Shown: in pieces, positions 8,711 to 17,846 of the stretch | Numbering within the stretch: position 1 is the stretch's first letter | How the letters are laid out: each line of letters starts with the position of its first letter | Translations under genes and position numbers: made by a program | Notes under the pieces: model-generated | Seen by the model: the letters and a program-made list of their open reading frames with translations, nothing else | The model's database searches: none | What the model was told of the DNA's origin: nothing | Assembly: GCA_018402455.1 (NCBI GenBank) | Contig: JAGYIG010000010.1 | Location: 1-64,000 of the forward strand | DNA from: Opitutaceae bacterium | GTDB taxonomy: Bacteria; Verrucomicrobiota; Verrucomicrobiia; Opitutales; Opitutaceae | DNA length: 64,000 nucleotides | Reading direction: 5' to 3'

Positions 8711-10250
8711 ATGAGTGAGTCGAAGATGAGTCCCGATGATCCGCGCTTAAGCGCGTTTGCCCTCGGTGAATTGAGTGCAGCGGAATCTGCCGCCGTGGCA
8801 GCGGAGGTGGCTCGCGACCCGGCCCTGGCGGCGGAAGTGTCCGCCATCCAGGCGCTGGGGGGAGACCTGAAATCCGCGCTGGCGGCAGAACCCCTGCCGG
8901 TGACCCCGCCGCTCGAGCTCGGCGAACAGATCGAGTTTCCATCGGTTCGGCGTTCGCGGAAACATTTCCCCTTCTACTGGGTTTCGGGTTTGGCCGCCGC
9001 GGGTTTCGCCGTGCTTGTGCTGGTGCAGAGTCCGGACTCTCCCCTGGTGGACACCCCACAGGGGGCAACCCTCTCAACTGCCGACGCGCTCCTCCGGCGA
9101 GCCAGTCCGCCGGCCCCGAAGCCGATGTGGCGGCGGCGGAGATGCGCCGCGCCGCGCCGCGCCGCCGTTGACCGCAGCGTTGATGGAACCGGCAGCGATT
9201 CCCGCGGGCAATGCGCCCCGGTTCGCAAAACAGGCCGCGCCGGAGCGACCGGCAGCAGAGGCGATCGAAGTTGATGCGGCGATGGCCGATCCGGCCACTT
9301 CGTCCGAAGCCGCTGGCAATGTGCGGGTATTGAGGCCCTTCGAAGTCAGGACGATGGAGGCGGAGAGCATCGCCGGTGAAGGTTACGCCTCGAACCAAGA
9401 CCTGGGCTGGATCCAGGTGGCCGAAGCGCCGCGGTCCACTTTTGCGGTGGCGGTGGATTCGGCCCGTAGCGCCGATGTCCGCCGCTGGCTGCGCGACCAG
9501 CAGCTTCCTCCGGCGGATGCGGTGAAAATCGGGGAACTGATCAATACCTTTGCCTACGATTACGCCGCGCCGCAGGCGGCGGACGCGGCTCCCCTGCAGG
9601 CGAACCTTGAAGTCGCGGCGGCCCCGTGGGCGCTGGAACATCGACTGGTGCGGGTGGGGCTGAGGGGGCGGGCGGGGTCGGGCGGAGCCCGGGCGCCGGA
9701 GGTGACGATTCAGGTGGAGTTTAATCCCCGCGAGGTTGCTTCGTATCGAATGATCGGATACGATAGTCATCGGTTGACGGATACCACGTTCAACGGGGGA
9801 ACGGTGGACGCTGGCAAAATTGGGGCGGGGCCCACGGTCACGGCCCTCTACGAAATTGTTCCGGTCGGTCAGTCCGGGCGAAACCGTCCGGCCCCGGAGG
9901 AGGATGCGTTGCGGGATCAAGCGCAGGCGGCGACCGCCCGGCTCCCGCAGGTCCCCGAACTGCTCACCGTCACCGTGTGGGCGCAACCTCCGGGCAGCGG
10001 GCGAGGGCAGCAGGATGTCTTTCCTTTGGTGGACGACGGGCAGGCGTTTGCCACGGCGACGACTGATTTCAAGTTCGCGGCAGCGGTGGCGGGATTTGGC
10101 ATGAAGCTGCGGGCCCTCCCGACCGGGGAGCAGATCAGTTACGCGCAGGTGGAGGCTTGGGGGCGGTCGGGCATCGGCACCGATCCTGAGGGTGATCGGG
10201 CGAGGTTTTTGGAGTTGGTGCGGAAGGCGGGGACGCTCGGCGAGCGGTGA
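8711..10250 (+). pseudogene. YfbK-like anti-sigma/DUF3520 protein, frameshifted and lacking its VWA domain
   Basis: The 5' frame (8711-9274) gives an anti-sigma-like start (DDPRLSAFALGELSAAES) and one membrane helix near residues 92-108. The 3' frame (through 9183-10250) gives the usual YfbK N-terminal module (STFAVAVDSARSADVRRWL, QQLPPADAVKIGELINTFAYDY) and the C-terminal DUF3520 part (VTIQVEFNPREVASYRMIGY). Between 9105 and 9180 the third frame encodes EADVAAAEMRRAAPRR. One extra C after 9113 and one more near 9170 would join all three. The roughly 190-residue VWA domain that should separate RLVRVGLRGR from the DUF3520 part is absent. The frame breaks may be sequence errors; the VWA loss is an in-frame deletion and cannot be explained that way. 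Confidence 0.7.
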
Positions 10251-10347
10251 TTCGGATTTGTTTTGGAAATGCCGCAGAGCAGGTGAAACACCTTTAGGAT
10301 CGAGGAGCAGCGACTGCGGGGGCGGGAGCACGCGTGGAAGTTGGACC

Positions 10348-10390
10348 GTCAGCCTGGAGCGGCGGTTTCGGCGAAACCGCCCTACCTTGG
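10348..10390 (+). repeat. Dispersed palindromic element, copy 1
   Basis: GTCAGCCTGGAGC leads into a perfect hairpin with 10-base arms (10361-10370 and 10372-10381) separated by one base, followed by CTACCTTGG. The same leader and tail recur at 50877 and 54926. It lies in the 231-base gap between convergent genes, where I see no other gene. Confidence 0.75.
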
Positions 10391-10481
10391 GCGGGTAGGA
10401 GGCACCGGCTGGTGCGCCGTTTCTTCAGCAATCGAAACGCCCGGCGTTTTCAGTCAGCTGATCGCCAATTCCAAACCCACC

Positions 10482-13400
10482 CTAGCGGGAGGCGCGACGG
10501 CGGCGTCCTGCCTGGAAGGTGACCCAGGCCAGGCCCAGAGCGACCAGGGCGAATGTGGAGGGCTCGGGGACGGGGGTGAAGCTCAGTTGCACGACGTTAT
10601 TGGACAGAAAGCTTTCGCTGAAGGCGGTGCCACTGGAGGCCAACGACAATGACCAGAGACCTTCCCCGCCAAGAGTGTTCAGGGCGCTCGACACGTTCAG
10701 GTTGAAGGCCATGGCGTCGAAATTGGTGATGGCGCTTCCCGCGAGGAGCACGGACCAAGCGTAGGCCTGCATGGGATCAAAGTTCGTGGGCAGTTCCCCG
10801 TTTTCTCCCATCAGGTTGATCGAGAAGGGCGCTGCGGGGGAGGCCGTGAGGTCAATGGTATCGGCGAAGACCACATCGGCGATGATTTCATCGGTGCCGG
10901 AGTCGCCGATCTCGACGTTCAAGGAACCGAGCTCACCCAGTTCCAGCGGACCCTCGAAATCGAGCCGCCCCACCGACAGTCCGGCGGCAATGCTGATCCC
11001 CTCGCCGATCAGCAGAGGCGTGTCGAAGATGAGTCCGCCGTTGCCGCGGATTTCGCCCCCTTGGGCCCCAAATAGCACGTTGGCTTCGATACTCCGAACC
11101 TCTCCGCGCAGGTCGAGGGTGAGGGAGCCGCCGTCGAGGGTGACGGAAGGAGGGTTGGGGTGGCTTTGGCCCAGGCTGCCGCTGTCACTCACGACGAGGT
11201 TGGCTCCCTCGGCCAACTGGATCCCACCGGTGAAAGAATTGAACCCGGACAGTTTTTGCACCCCTTGGCCCTCCAGCCGTACGGCCCCGTCGCCCATGAT
11301 TGATCCGCCAAAATCCAGATCAAACCCGTTGATATCAATGGTGAGGGTGGACCCGGTGGCCAGCATCACGCTCGCATACGAATAATAGTGGTAGTAATCC
11401 TCAAAGTCGCGGATCTCGTAGAGGCCCCCGATGGTGGGGTTCATGGAGTTGAAAACCAAATACTGTCCCGAACCGCCACTGCCGCCGAAGCCCACGGGAC
11501 CGGTGCCGGCGCTGGTGTCGCCGTCGATGTTCACGGTGCCTTCGGTGATGTAGAGGCCGCCGGAGAAGTTGGCGTTATGGCCGCTGAGCGTCAGCGTGCC
11601 GCTGCCGTTTTTGTCGATGCCGCCGGTTCCCGAAATATCGCCCGCCAGGGTGAGGTTTTCATCGGTGAGGGCGATCTGGACATCCACCTCGAGGAAGGAA
11701 TTGACGTGAATGGGGTTGGTAAGGACCAAGTCACTGACATCTGGGCGGAGCACGGGAGTCAGGAAGTCGAAACCGTCGCCCGCATATTCGTTGAAGAATC
11801 CGTAGGTGATCGCCGAGGTGAAGCCGCCTTCGAAGTTGCCCTCGACGGTCAAGGGGCCGGTGCCAAGGGAGGCGGAGTTGGTGATGACGAGTTCGCCGGC
11901 CTCGAAGCGGGTGCCTCCCGAGTAGGTGTTTACGCCCTCCAGTCGGACGCTGGACAGGACGGCGTTTTCCTCTGCTGAACCGGGGTATTCGTGCCCGTGG
12001 GTCGCCGGAGAGTTTTGGTCGCCGATGACCACGCCGAGCACACCATCGCCATCGGAGAGCAGGGAGGTGACGTTGAGGGAGCCGCCTTTGAAGCCGGCGA
12101 AGCGGTAATCCGTGGCGCCAGCGGGGAGAATGATTGTGCTGGCGAGGTTCACCCACGTGCTGGTGCCGAGGTAGAAATCAGGCTGGGACGAAGTAAAACT
12201 GCTCAGGTCGATCGTATCGCTGATGACGCGGTTGGTCTGGCGATCCGGTGAATCGAAGCCGATCACGCCCGTTTCCAGGCCGGGATCAAACTGGCTGAGG
12301 TAGGCTGCGATGCTGCGGGTTGCATCTTGGAGGCCGATGTAGCCGCCGTTGCCGGGCATCAAGGTGGCGGTTGTGGGCAGGGTTCCGGGGGCGTTGCCGA
12401 AAATAATGGCGGAGTGGGTGGCGGTGACGGATCCGCTGAAAGAATTTTCGGGGTTGTTGAGGTAGACCGTGAGGGGCTCATCCGGTTCGGAAACCGAATC
12501 GACACCTCGGGCCGGTGAGGCGGCCGCGTAACCCCCGGTCCCTACGGTCGGTTCGACCAATACGTCCGCATCTTCTAGGAGGCTGCCCACTTGCAGGGTG
12601 CCCCCGCCGTTACCAAACAGATAATCCTGTCCGCTGGGGGTGATCTCACCGAGAATCTCCGCCTGCGTGACGCTGCCGATGCGGGCACCCGTAAACCCGG
12701 TCAAATCGAGGGGGGCGGTGTAGGCGTTGGCGGGGCCCGTCAGGAAGGGGTCGGTGTCGAATCCGATGGTGCCCGTGAATTTCGCGCGATCAAAAAGGTC
12801 GAGAAAGGCGAGCGTGGCGTTGTAGCGTTCCTCGCTATTTTCAATCAACAGACCGATGTAGGCAGAATCACTCGAGGAAGTTAAAAAGGTCCCGGGGCTC
12901 CCTTCAGGAAGCGCGCCCTGATCGGCGAAGAGCACGACGCCATCCTGCAGGTTGATGCCTCCAGTCAGGCCGGTGGGGCCGCTGAAGATGACGGGCTCTT
13001 CCGTCCAAATATCGAGCCGCGTGCCGGTGGAGGTTTCAGCTACTCCGCCGGTAAATTCCAAGAGCCCCCCATAGTTGTTGATCTGGGTGTTGCTGGTGAA
13101 GGTGACCTCGCCTTCGAAATTCAACTCATGGCGATCGTGGTGGTCTGGAGAGGTTTCGAGGGAGCCATGCACCAGCACGGAATTTTGAATACTCCGATCG
13201 CCGTCGACGGCGATGATGCCGGCGGTATTGGAGCCGGGGTTTTCCGGATCTCCCAGGCTGATCAGGGCATCGCCGGCCGCCGTGTCCTGTCCCAGGCCGA
13301 GGTAGCCCTCGGTGATTTGAATCAAGCCGTTCAGGTTGCCATGAGAGTTGTCCCCGCTGAGCAAAAACAGTCCACCGCCGGTGACTTCCACTTCTGATTC

Positions 13401-13880
13401 AACGTCGTTGTAGAACGCGCCATTGATCTCGATCTCCGCACCGTAGCCCACTTCGACCTTCAAGCCACTCTGATCGGTGAGGAAGGTGATGCCCCAATCG
13501 AAGTAAACCGAGCTCGGGTATTCCGAGCTCGCAATGCGCAGCAGGTCCCGCACGCGGACAGTGGCGCTTTCCCAGCTGTAAAAGGAGTAATCGACCTGCT
13601 CGCCAAATATCATGGCCGCCAGATCGACGGTTTCGTTCACATCAATCGAGGCTTGGAATCTTTCGAAATCCTCGCCCACCGGTCCGGGGAAAAAGACCGT
13701 CGCGGTACCGTCGGCGGGGGGGGCAGTTTCTTCTTCCCAGTAGTAGGTGTTGCCCCAGCCGGGATAGGAGAAGGGGTCGTCGCCGAGCTTCCGAATATAA
13801 ATCGAGGAGGGCTCAACCGTGACGGCGGCGACGGTGCACGTCAGCAGGCAGGCCAGGATCGGAAGAGTCGTCGAGCGCAT
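10482..13880 (-). CDS. PEP-CTERM-sorted autotransporter-type beta-repeat protein
   Basis: A 1132-aa exported protein. An N-terminal signal peptide (LPILACLLTCTVAA) is followed by about 1000 residues of repeated glycine/asparagine-rich beta strands, with phrases such as NKNGSGTLTLSGHN, GGLYITEGTVNID and FTGGIQLAEGANLVV. These are typical of autotransporter-associated beta-helix repeats. The last 32 residues hold VPEPS, a hydrophobic helix and a basic tail (GRRRRASR), the PEP-CTERM sorting signal that exosortase recognises and cleaves. The protein is therefore probably anchored or secreted at the cell surface or in the extracellular matrix. No exosortase gene is in this window. It reads in the same direction as the adenylate cyclase gene, 99 bases upstream. 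Confidence 0.9.
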   Translation of the reverse strand: MRSTTLPILACLLTCTVAAVTVEPSSIYIRKLGDDPFSYPGWGNTYYWEEETAPPADGTATVFFPGPVGEDFERFQASIDVNETVDLAAMIFGEQVDYSFYSWESATVRVRDLLRIASSEYPSSVYFDWGITFLTDQSGLKVEVGYGAEIEINGAFYNDVESEVEVTGGGLFLLSGDNSHGNLNGLIQITEGYLGLGQDTAAGDALISLGDPENPGSNTAGIIAVDGDRSIQNSVLVHGSLETSPDHHDRHELNFEGEVTFTSNTQINNYGGLLEFTGGVAETSTGTRLDIWTEEPVIFSGPTGLTGGINLQDGVVLFADQGALPEGSPGTFLTSSSDSAYIGLLIENSEERYNATLAFLDLFDRAKFTGTIGFDTDPFLTGPANAYTAPLDLTGFTGARIGSVTQAEILGEITPSGQDYLFGNGGGTLQVGSLLEDADVLVEPTVGTGGYAAASPARGVDSVSEPDEPLTVYLNNPENSFSGSVTATHSAIIFGNAPGTLPTTATLMPGNGGYIGLQDATRSIAAYLSQFDPGLETGVIGFDSPDRQTNRVISDTIDLSSFTSSQPDFYLGTSTWVNLASTIILPAGATDYRFAGFKGGSLNVTSLLSDGDGVLGVVIGDQNSPATHGHEYPGSAEENAVLSSVRLEGVNTYSGGTRFEAGELVITNSASLGTGPLTVEGNFEGGFTSAITYGFFNEYAGDGFDFLTPVLRPDVSDLVLTNPIHVNSFLEVDVQIALTDENLTLAGDISGTGGIDKNGSGTLTLSGHNANFSGGLYITEGTVNIDGDTSAGTGPVGFGGSGGSGQYLVFNSMNPTIGGLYEIRDFEDYYHYYSYASVMLATGSTLTIDINGFDLDFGGSIMGDGAVRLEGQGVQKLSGFNSFTGGIQLAEGANLVVSDSGSLGQSHPNPPSVTLDGGSLTLDLRGEVRSIEANVLFGAQGGEIRGNGGLIFDTPLLIGEGISIAAGLSVGRLDFEGPLELGELGSLNVEIGDSGTDEIIADVVFADTIDLTASPAAPFSINLMGENGELPTNFDPMQAYAWSVLLAGSAITNFDAMAFNLNVSSALNTLGGEGLWSLSLASSGTAFSESFLSNNVVQLSFTPVPEPSTFALVALGLAWVTFQAGRRRRASR

Positions 13881-13979
13881 GATTGATGGAGCTTATGGAG
13901 GAATCCGTGGGCGGAAGCAAGGATGGCGTCGAGCCGCCAGAAGCCCGTTTCCCGGTGCTGGTGGCGCCGCCGCGGACGC

Positions 13980-15677
13980 TCATTCGAGGCCCTCCACCGC
14001 ATAAATCTGGGATTCCTGAGCCCGTCCCTTGACGGTGACCGTCCCGAGGTCGCGAGTGAGGACTCTCCCGTCGGCCAGAGCTAGGGCGAGGGTGGTCGCA
14101 CTGATGATCAGATCGGTGTTGAATGCGGGATTACGGGTTTGAGTTTGCAGGCGAGCGGCCAGATTCACGCCGTCGCCGATGACCGAGTAGTTGAGTCGGC
14201 GTTGGGAACCGATGTTGCCGGCGATGACGGGAGCGGTATTGATGCCGATGCCGAAGGCGAGGGGGGGGTGTCCTTCGGTGGCCAGTTCCTGGTTCAGTGC
14301 CGCCAAGGCGGTGCGCATGCCGAGGGCCGCCCGGATGGCCCGCAGGGCGGAGTTGGTGCCGGCGAGGGGGGCACCGAACAGCGCCATGACCTCATCGCCG
14401 ATAAACTTGTCGATCACGCCGCCCTCGGCCTCGACGGCCTGTGACATGCGGTCGAGGTAGCGATTGAGCAGGGTGACGACTTCCCGGGGCGGCAGGTTTT
14501 CGCTCAGCGTGGTGAACCCCCGCAGGTCGGCAAACAGGACCGAAACCTCCCGTTCCTCTCCGCCCAGCGCCGATCCCTCCCGCATCAACTGGGCGGCGAC
14601 CTCGGGGGAGACGTTTTTATCCAGCAGGTCGCGGACCTGATCGCGTTCGGCCAGCCCGCGGCTCATCGCGTTGAAGGCCCGGGCCAAGGCGCCGAGTTCG
14701 TCGTCGCGCTTTAGTTCAAGGCGGACGCCGTAGTCGCCGCCGGCGATGATCCGCGTGTGTTCGGCGAGGCGTTGCACCGGCCGGCTCAACCGCCGCGCAA
14801 AGCCGCCGGCCAACAGTGTGGCCACAACCAGACCGCCAATGCTCACAAACAGGATCAACCGGCCCAATCGCCGCGCGGGCGCGAGTTTTTCGTCGAGCGA
14901 AAATTGGAGGATGATGGCGATTTCACCGCCCTCCTCCAGCGGAGCGCGGGCGACCGAAATCTTGTAGTCGTTTTCCGCCAACCGGAGATTTTGGATCTCG
15001 ACCGATCCGGTCGACATGCGTCGCCAATTGGTTTCGAGGGCGGCCTGCGTGGCGGCGGGCAGGCTGCTGGCGATGATCGCGCCGGAGCGATTGGCAAAAC
15101 TTACCTCCACGCGGGTCTGGGCCTGCAACTCTCCGGCAAAATCCTCGTCGATGCGAAACCCCACCACCCACCAGCCGACGATGATCGGGGCGCGGATCGG
15201 AACGGTGACGACGGAGTAGGGCTGGCCGTTGATTTCGCAATAGCCGCTGGCCTCGGCCTCCTCGCTCTCATCGGCCCGGAAGACCACATCCATGAAGGCC
15301 TCGTCGGGCACGGGCAGGCTGGATGCGATGACCTGGCCATCCAGATCGACCCAGGCATTTAAATCCGCATTGATGCGATTGCTCGCACTGGCGAAGGCCG
15401 ATTGCAGGGTGCGGAGGTCGTCGGCGGATTCGAAGAAGAGTTTGCGGAATGCGAAGTCGCTCGCCACCGCCTTGGCACTTGAAGCGAGCAGAAGGGTCTG
15501 GGCCTCATTGACCCGGGAGAACGCACTGACCGCGTGGCGCAGGTCGGTCTCGATTTCGCGTTCCGCTTGGACGCGGTTTACGTTGGCCACAATGATGTAG
15601 GTGCTCACCTGAGCGACCGCGACCACGCCGAGAATCAGAGTCAGCAGAGCGGCACGGAAACTGCGAAACCGGATCAT
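13980..15677 (-). CDS. Membrane-bound class III adenylate cyclase with periplasmic sensor
   Basis: A 565-aa receptor-type cyclase. TM1 (about 10-31) and TM2 (about 273-294) flank a 240-residue periplasmic domain of dCache-like composition. A HAMP segment (about 295-348, RLSRPVQRLAEHTRIIAGGDY) leads to the catalytic domain (375-565). Metal-binding Asp384 (LFADLRGFT) and Asp428 (FIGDEV), substrate Lys424 and transition-state residues Asn505 and Arg509 (GDGVNLAARL) are all present, so the enzyme should be active and make cAMP (Lys/Asp pattern) from ATP. It starts 9 bases after the cupredoxin gene and ends the tesA–barrel–cupredoxin–cyclase operon. The periplasmic domain presumably senses something produced or carried by its neighbours. 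Confidence 0.9.
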   Translation of the reverse strand: MIRFRSFRAALLTLILGVVAVAQVSTYIIVANVNRVQAEREIETDLRHAVSAFSRVNEAQTLLLASSAKAVASDFAFRKLFFESADDLRTLQSAFASASNRINADLNAWVDLDGQVIASSLPVPDEAFMDVVFRADESEEAEASGYCEINGQPYSVVTVPIRAPIIVGWWVVGFRIDEDFAGELQAQTRVEVSFANRSGAIIASSLPAATQAALETNWRRMSTGSVEIQNLRLAENDYKISVARAPLEEGGEIAIILQFSLDEKLAPARRLGRLILFVSIGGLVVATLLAGGFARRLSRPVQRLAEHTRIIAGGDYGVRLELKRDDELGALARAFNAMSRGLAERDQVRDLLDKNVSPEVAAQLMREGSALGGEEREVSVLFADLRGFTTLSENLPPREVVTLLNRYLDRMSQAVEAEGGVIDKFIGDEVMALFGAPLAGTNSALRAIRAALGMRTALAALNQELATEGHPPLAFGIGINTAPVIAGNIGSQRRLNYSVIGDGVNLAARLQTQTRNPAFNTDLIISATTLALALADGRVLTRDLGTVTVKGRAQESQIYAVEGLE

Positions 15678-15686
15678 CGGCCGGAT

Positions 15687-16334
15687 TTAGTAGCGCGAGC
15701 CGCCAGCCGTCGGAGCCCGTCGGATGCGGCGATCGGGCCGCAGGCGGAGTTCCACGGGAACCGCCAACGTCTCGCCTGCGACGAGGTTGATCTCGCGCTC
15801 ATCGGTTTTACGGAGGCGCGGGTGCCAGGCCGTCAACTTGTAGGGGCCGGCGGGAAGATCGGTGAGGGCGAGTCGGCCGCTCTCATCGGTCGTGCCAAAC
15901 CAAGGCGTATCGACCACGATGATGTGCGAGATCATCCAGTCATGGATATTGCAGCCCACGGGCACGTGGCCGGTCTGGTCCATGACGACGGCTTCGGTCT
16001 CGTCGCCCCCGTGGAGTGGAATCTCGAAACGGGCTGGGGATGACAGGGAGTAGACGTGGTGTTGCACGTCGTCGCGGTTGGGGAATTCGACCTTGGTGCC
16101 GAGTCGCACCGCAATCGTGTAGGGATCGAACTCCTCGTTGAATTGTTCCACGGTGGCGGCCAATTCCGCCGGGTCGGCGGGAGGCACCGGGGCGCCGAGG
16201 GGATCCAGCCAAACCACCAGTTCGGGCACCGCTTCGTTTTTTTGGTCGGTCGCGGTCACGGTGACCCCGCCGGCACCCAACCATCCGGCGGTGGCGAGCA
16301 GAAGGGCGGCGAGTTTCAGGGGATTAAAAGGCAT
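15687..16334 (-). CDS. Periplasmic cupredoxin-domain protein (methylamine-utilization-protein-like)
   Basis: A 215-aa exported protein: signal peptide about 1-22, a cupredoxin domain about 23-140, and a carboxypeptidase-regulatory/transthyretin-like beta domain about 143-200 (FGTTDESGRLALTDLPAGPY). Type-1 copper ligands are visible as His92 or His93 (VQHHVYS), Cys128, His131 and Met134 (GCNIHDWM). Proteins of this architecture are usually annotated 'methylamine utilization protein', but no amine dehydrogenase gene is present, so the label is historical. It could bind copper or transfer electrons in the periplasm. The gene overlaps the beta-barrel gene by 11 bases and is followed 9 bases later by the cyclase gene. 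Confidence 0.85.
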   Translation of the reverse strand: MPFNPLKLAALLLATAGWLGAGGVTVTATDQKNEAVPELVVWLDPLGAPVPPADPAELAATVEQFNEEFDPYTIAVRLGTKVEFPNRDDVQHHVYSLSSPARFEIPLHGGDETEAVVMDQTGHVPVGCNIHDWMISHIIVVDTPWFGTTDESGRLALTDLPAGPYKLTAWHPRLRKTDEREINLVAGETLAVPVELRLRPDRRIRRAPTAGGSRY

Positions 16335-17175
16335 GGGTAAAATTCAAGCTCACGATGTGGTTGCGGTAGGTGTGATTTTTCGGGGCCCGCGATTCGTTGA
16401 AGTCATAGCCGAGGGACAAGGCCGAGCGGTCGCCCAAGGCCCGGACCACCCTGAAGTGGCCGCCGCGATGATTCCCGTCGCTTTCGTAGGGGAACCAGTC
16501 TCCGCCGAAGATCCCATCCGTCCACTGGGGCCCTTTGCCGATAAACTCCGGAAAACTCTCCCGGCACCACGAGAGTTGATCGCCCTCGCCGTAGCGGATT
16601 TCCGCCGACACGCGCCATTGCGGTGTGAGGTCGTAATCGACCGCGGCAGCCAGGGTGGCGACGGTGCCGGAGTAAACGGCGCGACCCGCATCGAGGCGCT
16701 TCAAGTCGGCGGTGAGGCGACCAAACCACTGCGGGGTGAACCGTTTTTGCAACGCCGCGGCGGCGCGGTAGCCGTTGCCGGACCATTCGGAAACGTCGGC
16801 GAGTTGGTGGAAGGCCTCGAAGCTCAGGTCCAGCTTGGTCGCATAGGGACCGAGGCCGAATTTGCGCCGCAGGCCGGCTTGAGCCGAAAAGTGGCTGAGA
16901 TTGAGCCCGGAGTATTCGCGCCACAATTTCGTATCGGCCCCCAGCTTCAGGCTGCCCTGCCAGTCGCGGCTCAGCACCCGGACCTGTTGCACCGAAGCGC
17001 TGATGGTGGCCGCGCTGTCGTCCTTTTGCTGTCGGATCGAGTTCGTGACGTTGTCGTTGTGCACCCACCCCAAATCGACCTCGGGGGACCAGGATTGGGC
17101 GACGGCCGGACCGGCTGTCAGTCCGGCCAGCAGACCGCAGAGCAGGGGGAGGCAGCGATGGAGGCGGATGCTCAA
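16324..17175 (-). CDS. Outer-membrane beta-barrel-like protein of unknown function
   Basis: A 283-aa protein with a signal peptide (LPLLCGLLAGLTAGPAVAQ, cleavage near residue 27). The mature part alternates polar and aromatic residues, for example GHFRVVRALGDRSALSLGYDF, and ends in the aromatic C-terminal strand VSLNFTHAF typical of outer-membrane proteins recognised by BAM. The start is a TTG at 17175 whose second to fourth bases are the TGA stop of tesA, so translation is coupled. It overlaps the cupredoxin gene by 11 bases. No named family is recognised. Confidence 0.75.
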   Translation of the reverse strand: MSIRLHRCLPLLCGLLAGLTAGPAVAQSWSPEVDLGWVHNDNVTNSIRQQKDDSAATISASVQQVRVLSRDWQGSLKLGADTKLWREYSGLNLSHFSAQAGLRRKFGLGPYATKLDLSFEAFHQLADVSEWSGNGYRAAAALQKRFTPQWFGRLTADLKRLDAGRAVYSGTVATLAAAVDYDLTPQWRVSAEIRYGEGDQLSWCRESFPEFIGKGPQWTDGIFGGDWFPYESDGNHRGGHFRVVRALGDRSALSLGYDFNESRAPKNHTYRNHIVSLNFTHAF

Positions 17176-17804
17176 GGGGTGATCAAGGGTTCGAGGACGT
17201 CCCAGACCGTCTCGGCCACGCGGGCGTGTCCGTCGATGTTGGGATGAATGCCGTCGGGCAGATTCATTTCAGGGACCGCCCCCACATCCTCCAGCAGAAA
17301 AGGAATCAGAGCCGCGTCATTGGCTGCGGCCAACGGGGCGAACAGCGCGTCAAACTTGCCGGCGTATTCGCCCATGCTGGGGGGCATGCGCATCCCGGCA
17401 ATCACCAGTTGGACGGCTGGATTCCGGGCGCGGACGCGGTCAATGATTTCCTGGAGGTTGACGAGCAGCATGTCTAGGGGTAGCCCCCGCAGTCCGTCGT
17501 TGGCGCCGAGTTCGAGCACGAATACGTCGACGGGCTGACGCAGCACCCAGTTGATGCGGCGAATCCCGCCCGCTGAGGTTTCGCCGCTCAGCCCAGCGTT
17601 GATCACGCGGTAAGGCAGGCCTGCCTCGTCGATTTTATCCTGCACCACGGCGGGAAAGGCAGTCTCCGTGGGGTCGTCCAGCCCGTAGCCGGCGGTGAGG
17701 CTATCACCGTAGAATAGGATAGTTTTCCGCCCATCGGCGTGGGCGATCACGGCCGCTAACGCGGTGATCACGGATAAAATAATGATACGAAGGGGCTTCG
17801 CCAT
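17172..17804 (-). CDS. tesA: TesA-like SGNH/GDSL esterase
   Basis: A 210-aa periplasmic lysophospholipase/arylesterase. After the signal peptide (IIILSVITALAAVIAHA), block I reads FYGDSLTAGYG with Ser35 as nucleophile. Block II has the conserved Gly (NAGLSGETSAGG), block III has GANDG, and block V has LPDGIHPN with the Asp/His pair. The start ATG at 17804 was chosen because sequence upstream of it has no export signal and would run over the divergent ATPase gene. tesA divergent from ybbA/ybbP, as here, is a well-known arrangement in proteobacteria. In this genome tesA also leads the barrel–cupredoxin–cyclase operon. Confidence 0.92.
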   Translation of the reverse strand: MAKPLRIIILSVITALAAVIAHADGRKTILFYGDSLTAGYGLDDPTETAFPAVVQDKIDEAGLPYRVINAGLSGETSAGGIRRINWVLRQPVDVFVLELGANDGLRGLPLDMLLVNLQEIIDRVRARNPAVQLVIAGMRMPPSMGEYAGKFDALFAPLAAANDAALIPFLLEDVGAVPEMNLPDGIHPNIDGHARVAETVWDVLEPLITP

Positions 17805-17846
17805 TTGCACAATAGAGGACGCGGTATTTGCTGCGCGGTTCCCCCC

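Noticed and set aside
9100-9190. Programmed ribosomal frameshifting in the sigma-linked gene
   Set aside because: Two shifts would be needed, there is no slippery heptamer or downstream structure that I can see, and the G/C runs fit indels better.
8709-10331. 540-codon minus-strand frame antisense to the frameshifted YfbK-like gene
   Set aside because: Arg/Pro-rich shadow; no recognisable motif; the plus strand has clear family homology despite frame breaks.
15687-16334. True methylamine-utilization gene (mau cluster)
   Set aside because: No amine dehydrogenase, amicyanin-type or maturation genes nearby; the similarity is to the cupredoxin domain only.
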